From NCBI GenBank assembly GCA_020354105.1, contig CP070642.1, positions 81,770 through 86,858 on the forward strand: a DNA stretch of 5,089 nucleotides. The letters are read 5' to 3'. The notes beneath the pieces were generated by a model. It was not told the DNA's origin. It saw nothing but the letters and a program-made list of their open reading frames with translations, and did no database searches. The stretch's first letter is position 1; every line of letters begins with the position of its first letter. The position numbers were made by a program, and so were the translations under genes. Positions 1 to 4,793 of this stretch are shown one piece after another. The stretch is from Chloroflexota bacterium. Its GTDB lineage: Bacteria; Chloroflexota; Dehalococcoidia; GIF9; UBA5629.

Positions 1-159
1 ACGGCAATCACCGACGAGGAGGCTATAGTCAAATACGTGCTCAGCGACTTCACCCCTAGGGAGGAGGCGGCAATCAAGCCGACCATTGCCAATGTCGCCG
101 AGGCTGTCGATTGCATACTGACCGAGGGCATAGTCGCCGCCATGAACAGTTTCAACTAA
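1..159 (+). CDS. pth: Peptidyl-tRNA hydrolase, C-terminal end (partial)
   Basis: This is the last 52 codons of a gene that enters from the left; frame 1 is open from base 1 to TAA at 157-159. The translation contains YVLSDFTPREE, then an alanine-rich helix, and ends ILTEGIVAAMNSFN. This is the characteristic tail of bacterial Pth, where a 'VLS-F-xxEE' segment leads into a helix ending 'EGxxxAMNxFN'. Pth cleaves the ester bond of peptidyl-tRNA released from stalled ribosomes in the cytoplasm, recycling tRNA. The catalytic His, Asp and Asn residues lie in the missing N-terminal part, so activity cannot be judged here. The preserved ending argues for an intact gene. The identification rests on recognising this tail by eye; no other family I know ends this way. 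Confidence 0.88.
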   Translation, partial: TAITDEEAIVKYVLSDFTPREEAAIKPTIANVAEAVDCILTEGIVAAMNSFN

Positions 160-202
160 TTTCGCTCTTAGCACCTTGCTTAGGGATAGTGCAAGATTAA
201 CC

Positions 203-210
203 AAGGAGGT
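203..210 (+). promoter_or_regulatory. Strong Shine-Dalgarno site of the small membrane protein
   Basis: AAGGAGGT lies five bases before the ATG at 216. It is a near-perfect anti-16S match and is the main support for the short downstream gene being real. An upstream ATG at 211 is followed at once by an in-frame TGA and cannot be the start. Confidence 0.8.
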
Positions 211-215
211 ATGAG

Positions 216-440
216 ATGACAGCGTTGATAAAAATTCTGACAGAGCCGTCGATGCTATGGTTGTGCGGTTTCTTCGGTGATGCCCTGGTGATTGTGGGCA
301 TTGTCACCGCAGCCCTGGACAAGCAAATCGCGGGCTTCACCCCCATGACCTGGATACTGTTGGGCATGGTCTTTTATTTTTACTTCATCATATCCATAGC
401 AGCCCGCATAATGGTCAGCCTGGAGGGCAAAGCGAAGTAG
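216..440 (+). CDS. Small protein with two predicted membrane segments, unknown function
   Basis: The gene encodes 74 residues and starts at an ATG preceded by an excellent ribosome binding site. Two hydrophobic stretches are visible: about residues 12-34 (rich in Leu, Phe, Gly, Val, Ile) and about 44-66 (containing FYFYFIISIAARIMV). A short polar link, ALDKQIAGFTP, joins them, and the tail LEGKAK is basic. A two-helix inner-membrane hairpin is the likely topology. I recognise no family and see no catalytic motif. The gene lies 56 bases after pth and 71 bases before an alpha/beta hydrolase on the same strand, so co-transcription is possible, but each gene has its own ribosome site. It could be an orphan small membrane protein or a subunit of something encoded elsewhere. 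That it is a gene is fairly secure; its function is unknown. Confidence 0.75.
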   Translation: MTALIKILTEPSMLWLCGFFGDALVIVGIVTAALDKQIAGFTPMTWILLGMVFYFYFIISIAARIMVSLEGKAK

Positions 441-449
441 TCCTGGCGA

Positions 450-478
450 TACCAGCCGTTTCATCCTAATCGGCGGTA
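450..478 (+). other. Intergenic hairpin between the membrane protein and the hydrolase
   Basis: TACC (450-453) and GCCG (455-458) pair with CGGC (471-474) and GGTA (475-478). This makes an eight-pair stem with one bulged A and a 12-base loop. No run of T follows, so it is not a classical intrinsic terminator. It may be an mRNA processing or stability element, or it may be chance. Confidence 0.3.
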
Positions 479-511
479 CAACACATCGCGACTCCAAGGA
501 GGGAGGATATC

Positions 512-1318
512 ATGCCTAAAACAAAGGTCAATGACATAAATATCTACTATGAGATAGACGGTGATGGGGATGCCCTGGCTATGGTTATGGGCTTGGGAGG
601 TGGGATTCCGTGGCTGTTCCGGCAGGTTCCGGTGCTCTCACAGCAATATCGGGTAATTGCCTTTGACAACAGGGGCACCGGGTACAGCGACGCTCCTGAT
701 ATTCCTTATACCATGGAGATGATGGCGGCTGACCTTGCCGGCCTACTGGAAAACATCGGTGTCAAAGCTGCTCATGTTTTCGGGATTTCCATGGGTGGCA
801 TGATAGCCCAGAACTTCGCTCTCCTCTATCCCGAGAAAGTGAAGTCTCTCATCTTAGGGGCTACTACATGCGGCGGAAGCCACAGGATAATTCCGGATGC
901 AGAGGCAATAAAGGTTCTCTTCGACATGGAACGCATGCAAAAGATGACTCCCGAAGAGCGTGCCAGGGAAACGCTTCCCTTCGTTTTCAGCCAGGAGTTC
1001 ATCGATAACAATCAGGAACTTATTGACCAACTTATGGCGAAAATGTCGGGGCATATTTCTCCACCGCACGGCTATATGAGACAGGTGGAGGCAATAGCAG
1101 CCCATGATACCTATGAGCGTTTACCGGATATTAAAGTGCCTGCTCTGGTAATCGCCGGGGATGCCGACAAGATGGTACCCGCTGAAAATTCCCGAATTAT
1201 TGCTTCCAGAATACCCAATGCGGAACTGGTAATACTGAAGGACATGAAGCATGGTTTCAATATCGAGGCTGCTGATGAAGTGAACGATATAGTGTTACGC
1301 TTCCTCAAAACTACATAG
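512..1318 (+). CDS. Alpha/beta hydrolase (complete)
   Basis: This is a 268-residue soluble enzyme of the alpha/beta-hydrolase fold (Abhydrolase_1 type), a usual length for the family. In order, I see an N-terminal beta region with VNDINIYYEIDGDGD; the oxyanion-hole loop MGLGGG (26-31) in place of the commoner HGxG; the conserved FDNRGTGYSD (51-60); the nucleophile elbow GISMGG with Ser93; a helical cap at about 125-200; then AGDADKMVP with the acid, probably Asp219; and KHGFN with the catalytic His247. All triad residues are present and the gene should be active. Substrate cannot be read: the family includes esterases, enol-lactone hydrolases, peptidases and dehalogenases, and the MGLGG loop also occurs in enol-lactonase-like members. 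The ATG follows AAGGAGGGAGG (496-506). There is no signal peptide, so it is cytoplasmic. Confidence 0.9.
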   Translation: MPKTKVNDINIYYEIDGDGDALAMVMGLGGGIPWLFRQVPVLSQQYRVIAFDNRGTGYSDAPDIPYTMEMMAADLAGLLENIGVKAAHVFGISMGGMIAQNFALLYPEKVKSLILGATTCGGSHRIIPDAEAIKVLFDMERMQKMTPEERARETLPFVFSQEFIDNNQELIDQLMAKMSGHISPPHGYMRQVEAIAAHDTYERLPDIKVPALVIAGDADKMVPAENSRIIASRIPNAELVILKDMKHGFNIEAADEVNDIVLRFLKTT

Positions 1319-1347
1319 CCTTTGACTGCATCATGACCCGCTAAACT

Positions 1348-1378
1348 GTCACCCTGAGCGGCAGCGAAGGGTCTCAAC
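1348..1378 (+). repeat. Dispersed intergenic repeat with hairpin (CCCTGAGCG...CGAAGGG type)
   Basis: In the 91-base gap between two hydrolase genes lies an imperfect palindrome. ACCCT (1351-1355) pairs with AGGGT (1368-1372). The 12 bases between, GAGCGGCAGCGA, can add two G-A mismatches and two G-C pairs closed by a GGCA loop. From memory, close variants of this motif recur many times between genes in Dehalococcoidia and some other environmental genomes; only one copy is in this window, so repetition is not shown here. GACCC at 1335-1339 could pair instead with GGGTC at 1369-1373, so two structures compete. It may serve as a termination or mRNA-end element for the upstream gene, though no T run follows. 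Confidence 0.55.
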
Positions 1379-1409
1379 AGCGAAAGAAATTATCTGAATG
1401 GAGTAAAAA

Positions 1410-2357
1410 ATGAACATAAGAAGAATATACTGCCTGGTTTTTCTGATTTTGATGCTTGTCTCTGCCTCGGTGGGTTGTAGCTATATGCCCAGCACCGATA
1501 GTGATTACTCGGCATCCATCACCAGTGGAGGCATGGAACGCACCTACAGGGTACATATCAGCAGCTCCTATGACCCGAGCCTGCCGACCCCCTTGGTTAT
1601 TGTACTACACGGCGGTGGAGGCACCGGCAGGGGTATGGTCAGGCTCACCAGCTTCAATGACATTGCCGATGCGGAAAATTTCATCGTCGTTTACCCTGAC
1701 GGCTTTGAGAAACACTGGAACGACGGCAGGGGAGTGCAGTGGCAGTCCCACGTTGAAAACACCGATGACGTCGGCTTCATATCTGACCTGATAGACCACC
1801 TTTCCGCTGAGCTAAACATCGATGCTGGGAGGGTTTACGTGACCGGCATATCCAACGGCGGCATGATGTCGCATCGCCTCGGTTGCGAGCTATCCCAGAA
1901 GATAGCCGCTATCTCACCCGTTGCCAGCAATATACCGGTAAACCAGGCGCCGGTATGGTCGCCGTCGCGTTCGATGCCGGTGCTGATAATCAACGGGACC
2001 GAAGACACACTGGAGCGCTGGGAAGGCGGCGAAATCCTGCTGGGCAGAAACACGTACGGTGTAGTCCTGTCCGTAGCCGACACAGTCAAATTCTGGGTGG
2101 AGAAGAACGGGTGCTCCTCATCGCCGGTCGTTACTCAACTGCCGGACAAAGCCCCTGACGATGGCACCACGGTATGGACGGAAGTCTACGGAGGCTGTGA
2201 AGGCGGTGCTGAAGTTGTGCTCTATGCCATAAAAGGCGGCGGGCACACCTGGCCCGGCGGCTTGCAATATCTGCCCGAATCAATCATCGGCAAGACGTCT
2301 CGAGAGTTCGATGCCAGCGAGGTAATCTGGCAGTTCTTCAAAGAACACTCGCTGTAA
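1410..2357 (+). CDS. Exported esterase, polyhydroxybutyrate depolymerase / feruloyl esterase (LpqC-like) family
   Basis: This 315-residue protein begins with basic NIRR, then a hydrophobic stretch (about 7-21) and VGC with Cys23. It is probably a lipoprotein signal, although Ser at -3 is a weak fit to the lipobox, so ordinary secretion is possible. The mature part is an alpha/beta hydrolase of the secreted esterase group: oxyanion motif LHGGGG (66-71), FIVVYPDG (91-98), WNDGRG (103-108), nucleophile elbow TGISNGG with Ser148, INGTEDT with Asp199, and GGGHTWPGG with His279. The last motif is typical of LpqC/feruloyl-esterase/PHB-depolymerase relatives. Cys235 and Cys263 could form a disulfide. 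The likely role is hydrolysis of ester bonds in external polymers or plant-derived esters at the cell surface; the exact substrate is not readable. GGAG (1400-1403) lies six bases before the ATG. The next gene overlaps its stop codon. Confidence 0.88.
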   Translation: MNIRRIYCLVFLILMLVSASVGCSYMPSTDSDYSASITSGGMERTYRVHISSSYDPSLPTPLVIVLHGGGGTGRGMVRLTSFNDIADAENFIVVYPDGFEKHWNDGRGVQWQSHVENTDDVGFISDLIDHLSAELNIDAGRVYVTGISNGGMMSHRLGCELSQKIAAISPVASNIPVNQAPVWSPSRSMPVLIINGTEDTLERWEGGEILLGRNTYGVVLSVADTVKFWVEKNGCSSSPVVTQLPDKAPDDGTTVWTEVYGGCEGGAEVVLYAIKGGGHTWPGGLQYLPESIIGKTSREFDASEVIWQFFKEHSL

Positions 2358-2818
2358 TGACAAGCCATCAGATGAACGAGATATTAATTGCTCCCTGTGG
2401 AATGAACTGTGGCATTTGCTCCAGCTACCTGGCGATGAAGAACGAGCTGAAGAAGAAGGGGCTTGGGAAGACGTACTGCGCTGGCTGTCTATCAGGCGGC
2501 AAGGACTGTCACTACAAGAGGCAGTGCCACCTGCTGGGGAAAGGAATTGTACGGTTCTGCTATGAGTGCAAGGATTTCCCTTGCCGCAGGCTAAAAACCC
2601 TCGATAAGCGCTACCGCACCTTTTACCATATGAGCATGATAGAGAACCTCGAATTCATACAAAAGCATGGCATCGGAGTATTCCTGGAAAAGGAAGCAGC
2701 AAAGTGGCGCTGCCCTGAATGTGGCGAGGTCATATGCTGTCACAATGGGCTGTGCTATAGTTGCGGCCTCGACAAGCTACGCCAGAAGAAACATAGGTAC
2801 CGTTGGGACGAACAATGA
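2357..2818 (+). CDS. DUF3795-type cysteine-rich, probably zinc-binding protein
   Basis: This 153-residue protein has 16 cysteines. The N-terminus IAPCGMNCGICSSY is the signature of the DUF3795 family. It is followed by CAGC (41-44), C51, C57 and CYECKDFPC (68-76). A C-terminal ribbon of the form CPECGxxxCCxxxxCYxCG (119-137) resembles a zinc ribbon. These clusters most likely bind zinc or possibly iron-sulfur; the biochemical role of the family is not established. The first ATG (2357) shares one base with the esterase stop (TAATG) and has no Shine-Dalgarno sequence, which suggests translation by coupling to the esterase. An ATG at 2372 (Met6) is an alternative start that leaves all conserved residues intact. 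It is probably cytoplasmic, with no signal peptide. The pairing with an exported esterase gives no clear functional link. Confidence 0.87.
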   Translation: MTSHQMNEILIAPCGMNCGICSSYLAMKNELKKKGLGKTYCAGCLSGGKDCHYKRQCHLLGKGIVRFCYECKDFPCRRLKTLDKRYRTFYHMSMIENLEFIQKHGIGVFLEKEAAKWRCPECGEVICCHNGLCYSCGLDKLRQKKHRYRWDEQ

Positions 2819-2830
2819 AAGTACCCTTTC
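2817..2830 (+). other. Small hairpin at the stop codon of the DUF3795 gene
   Basis: GAAAG (2817-2821) and CTTTC (2826-2830) form a five-pair stem with a TACC loop, overlapping the stop codon. It is too weak and lacks a T tail, so terminator function is doubtful. Confidence 0.2.
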
Positions 2831-2854
2831 TCAAACTCGCCTTATCTGAAGTTT

Positions 2855-2879
2855 GCTAGTTCGAATCCTGTATGGTCCA
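2855..2879 (+). other. Weak tRNA 3'-tail-like sequence
   Basis: GTTCGAATC (2859-2867) matches the T-loop/B-box consensus, and the downstream ATGGTCCA could be the acceptor 3' strand plus discriminator. The putative T stem (GCTAG with CCTGT) has two mismatches. No matching acceptor 5' strand (GGACCAT), D arm or anticodon arm lies upstream. It could be a decayed tRNA end or chance. It faces the clearer tRNA fragment on the other strand, 25 bases away. Confidence 0.25.
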
Positions 2880-2904
2880 GTTTCTTGCACAATCACTCAT
2901 TTTG

Positions 2905-2946
2905 TGGCAGCGACTGGACTTGAACCAGTGACCAAGGGCTTGTGAG
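2905..2946 (-). tRNA. 3' half of a tRNA (Val, CAC-like), no 5' half: probable attachment-site remnant
   Basis: Read on the - strand from 2946, the order is anticodon loop CTCACAA (anticodon CAC), the 3' anticodon-stem strand GCCCT, variable loop TGGTC, a perfect T arm (ACTGG, loop TTCAAGT, CCAGT), acceptor 3' strand CGCTGCC and discriminator A at 2905. The 5' part is absent: bases just above 2946 are AT-rich, do not pair with GCCCT and contain no D arm. A complete tRNA would start GGCAGCG, which is not found nearby. A break in the anticodon loop with an intact 3' half is what integrases targeting tRNA genes leave at the far end of an inserted element. The orientation puts the element to the right. 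This half cannot make a tRNA. Isotype assignment from the loop alone is tentative. Confidence 0.7.
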
Positions 2947-2970
2947 GGTTATAGTTGTATTGTCTGAATT

Positions 2971-4269
2971 CTAAATATAATGTCCGATGTCATCAATCAA
3001 ATAATAATCACGTAAAATTGCCTGTTTTTCTAAGAGATACTTATTCAATAGCTCTTTGTTTTTAGTTAGTCTTAGTAGATGATATTCTGCTGTTTGTAAT
3101 GTATTGCGGAAAAGCTGTTGAAGTCTCTGCATCATTACATTCCATTCATCCGGAGCTTTATCTTTGGCTACAAACAGCCTTGCTGCACCTCTGGTATCGA
3201 TAAATAGGTCTGCCCATCCACTGCAACTCATAGGCGTATCGATTATTGGTAGCATGATATCTGAAGCGTAGGGGAAAGAGCGATACCTTAGAATTGGTGT
3301 AAATCCTCTCGACGATATGTATTGAATTAACTTACTCGATATAGAAGGTTTTATCATTACTCCATAATTAGCTTCATTGGGCTTATCTTCATCAAGTCCC
3401 AGGTATATTAAATTGCCATCATCATCAATCACCCTTTTTTGTACAAAATACTCAGTATAGATTATGAAAAACTTTCCTTTGTCGGCTACTATCGTGCCGC
3501 CTCTTTCTGCCGTTAAAGGGTCACCGTCTTCATAAAACTCCTTTAGAGGGAAGCCATCTTCTTTCAAAAATTCCGGTAATACAGGGCTTCTATCCTTATA
3601 AATATCTGTATTAATCTTCACATCTCTTATACGTGTGAACTCACCTTTGTTTATTTGCGTAGCTAGGGGGTACTGCCATAAAGGATATGACTTGATGACT
3701 GGTTTTTTAGTTCCCCCTATGATGAGAATACAATTGCCACGGAGGTTGATGTAATTTTTATTATGAAGGACTGCCGTTCTTTTTAGAGGTATTTTTTCTA
3801 ATACGTTGTATCTGGAGACTGGATCACCAACACCTTTTTTGAGTCTCTCTGTGAGGGTCTTTCCTTTATTCCAAGGATTAAAGGTATCGATATCAGGACT
3901 TATCAATCCTAATCTCCATTGCTCTTTGTGACCGATTAGTCGTGTTTTATTTATATCACTTTTTATTCTTTCCTTAACTTGTTCATCTATCAGCAATTCC
4001 TTTACCAGACGGTAGACTAAATCATCAGTAAATTTAATACTTGGTTTTGTGTCTAGAGCTTGTGAAGTCACATCTAGAGAGTGAATCGCAGTTCTATTGG
4101 TTAGTTTCCTGTATGTTAGTGAAAACCAAATTACAAGCAGGATTATTCCTGCCAGATAAAGTATACCAAGCCATAATACTAAATCACCTGTAAACAACCG
4201 AAAGGCTGTCCATATGGCGAAAAGTATACCAAATACTATGAAAACGATTGATACTCTCTTGGCTATCAC
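2971..4269 (-). CDS. Membrane-anchored protein of unknown family, 432 residues
   Basis: This long open frame is clearly more AT-rich than the genes to the left. It starts with GTG at 4269; a TTAGG sequence (4276-4280 on the other strand) lies six bases before it. No earlier in-frame start is attractive: the ATG five bases upstream is in another frame and stops at once. Two hydrophobic helices occupy about residues 6-26 and 30-51. They are joined by a very short RLFTGD turn and flanked by basic IAKR and YRKLTNR, so both ends should be cytoplasmic with a soluble part of about 380 residues. That part is mixed alpha/beta, with a charged stretch (about 80-112), a glycine patch GNCILIIGGTKK (178-189), an acidic region (235-300), FIDTRGAARLFVAKD (356-370), and a probable helical or coiled end (375-421). 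I recognise no nucleotide-binding, protease, nuclease or sensor motif. Its position beside a tRNA remnant suggests cargo of an integrated element. Confidence 0.8.
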   Translation of the reverse strand: MIAKRVSIVFIVFGILFAIWTAFRLFTGDLVLWLGILYLAGIILLVIWFSLTYRKLTNRTAIHSLDVTSQALDTKPSIKFTDDLVYRLVKELLIDEQVKERIKSDINKTRLIGHKEQWRLGLISPDIDTFNPWNKGKTLTERLKKGVGDPVSRYNVLEKIPLKRTAVLHNKNYINLRGNCILIIGGTKKPVIKSYPLWQYPLATQINKGEFTRIRDVKINTDIYKDRSPVLPEFLKEDGFPLKEFYEDGDPLTAERGGTIVADKGKFFIIYTEYFVQKRVIDDDGNLIYLGLDEDKPNEANYGVMIKPSISSKLIQYISSRGFTPILRYRSFPYASDIMLPIIDTPMSCSGWADLFIDTRGAARLFVAKDKAPDEWNVMMQRLQQLFRNTLQTAEYHLLRLTKNKELLNKYLLEKQAILRDYYLIDDIGHYI

Positions 4270-4285
4270 AACATACCTAACCTAT

Positions 4286-4291
4286 TTTATA
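4286..4291 (-). promoter_or_regulatory. Possible -10 element for the 432-residue gene
   Basis: On the - strand TATAAA(AT) precedes the GTG start by 16 bases, fitting a short-leader transcript. No good -35 hexamer is found at 16-18 bases spacing, and such AT-rich words are common here, so support is weak. Confidence 0.25.
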
Positions 4292-4293
4292 TC

Positions 4294-4467
4294 TTAAGGT
4301 GAACATTGCCTTGTTATCTGAAGAGGATGTTCAATATAGGGAGCACCGGAGCAATCGATCTGACCCTCATGGGCTTTAGTGGAAAAATCGTAGGCATCCT
4401 GCGCTCTCGCCATTTTGTCTGGCGGCAGGTAACTCACTTTCTCGATTAATTGTTTAGATGTCTGCAT
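4294..4467 (-). pseudogene. Truncated N-terminus of a RelA/SpoT (p)ppGpp synthetase/hydrolase
   Basis: From the ATG at 4467 the frame encodes 57 residues: LIEKVSYLPPDKMARAQDAYDF, then KAHEGQ, SGAPYIEHPLQ, ending ITRQCSP and TAA. This matches the beginning of long RelA/SpoT (Rel) enzymes, which make and degrade the alarmone (p)ppGpp. The fragment keeps the His of 'YxxHP', the first metal ligand of the HD hydrolase domain. It stops before the HD pair and lacks the synthetase, TGS and ACT domains. Homology ends abruptly after HPLQ, and no other frame continues it, so this is truncation rather than a simple frameshift. The frame is open further up to an ATG at 4494, but those nine residues do not look like Rel. 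There is no Shine-Dalgarno site. The piece appears richer in GC than its surroundings, and the 432-residue gene begins 24 bases downstream. Confidence 0.7.
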
Positions 4468-4736
4468 CGGTGACACACTTATCGAATTCCACATTCTTTA
4501 TCATAAGTTTACCATCCTCATTGATTAATACCAAACGCATTCGCAATGTACTAGAATGATACCAGCCAGTGGTACATGTCGCTTGTACGAAAAAGCGCCT
4601 GGTGAAAGTTAACTATCACACATTTGCCTGTTTTGTTCAATTTATCTAGTCATTGAGACTGAAGTACAAGCTGAAAGTTCTACCTATTGATACCTCAGCT
4701 CCAGTTTCATTATTGTTTAACTCAAATCCTGTGAAC

Positions 4737-4749
4737 ACAGAATATCTGT
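4737..4749. promoter_or_regulatory. 13-base palindrome, possible operator
   Basis: ACAGA-ATA-TCTGT is a perfect inverted repeat with a three-base centre, located about 45 bases before the HAD gene start and just upstream of a promoter-like pair. Its size and place suit a repressor or activator site, but a single short palindrome can arise by chance. Confidence 0.3.
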
Positions 4750-4760
4750 CGCTATATGTA

Positions 4761-4789
4761 TTGATACGAAAACTGCATTTTGATAGTAT
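4761..4789 (+). promoter_or_regulatory. Sigma-70-like promoter for the HAD gene
   Basis: TTGATA (4761-4766, five of six consensus) and TAGTAT (4784-4789, four of six) are separated by exactly 17 bases. Transcription would begin near 4796. That is after the first ATG (4794) but before the ATG at 4803, so a nearly leaderless message starting at 4803 is possible. Confidence 0.4.
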
Positions 4790-4793
4790 CTAA

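Larger units (their letters stand above)
4495..4793. other. Stretch without a convincing gene
   Basis: About 300 AT-rich bases separate the Rel fragment from the HAD gene. Two open stretches lie in the same - strand frame: 4646-4789 (ending SLYFSLND then TAG) and 4454-4612 (52 codons, containing RFFVQATCTTGWYHSSTLRMRLVLINEDGK in two parts of at most 20, ending TDADI then TAA). Neither has a plausible start codon near its beginning, and four stops fall in the 36 bases between and bounding them. They could be remains of one dead gene or chance open frames. Two small overlapping hairpins (TACCA/TGGTA at 4560-4574; GTACA/TGTAC at 4572-4588) are also present. I see no RNA gene here. Confidence 0.45.

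Noticed and set aside
175..195. Inverted repeat CTTGC...GCAAG after pth as a terminator
   Set aside because: It has only five pairs, an 11-base loop and no T run after it; too weak to call.
255..497. An 80-codon - strand frame opposite the small membrane protein
   Set aside because: The + strand alternative has a near-perfect Shine-Dalgarno and coherent hydrophobic helices; the - strand one has neither.
854..1105. Open frames on the - strand opposite the alpha/beta hydrolase (also 826-1011 and 1111-1377)
   Set aside because: They lie fully or mostly antisense to a gene with an intact catalytic triad, have no ribosome sites, and their translations look like antisense by-products.
1456..2158. 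Several open frames in other phases over the exported esterase (1456-1791, 1883-2158 on +; 1605-1799, 1835-2089 on -; 1374-1556 on -)
   Set aside because: They overlap a gene with clear family motifs in its own frame and show no signature or ribosome site of their own.
2667..2849. A 60-codon + strand frame overlapping the end of the DUF3795 gene
   Set aside because: It is mostly nested in another phase of the zinc-ribbon region, lacks a ribosome site and resembles no protein.
2875..2917. Inverted pair GTCCAGT / ACTGGAC near the junction as an integrase arm site or terminator
   Set aside because: The right copy is simply part of the tRNA T arm, the spacing is long, and a seven-base match is easily chance.
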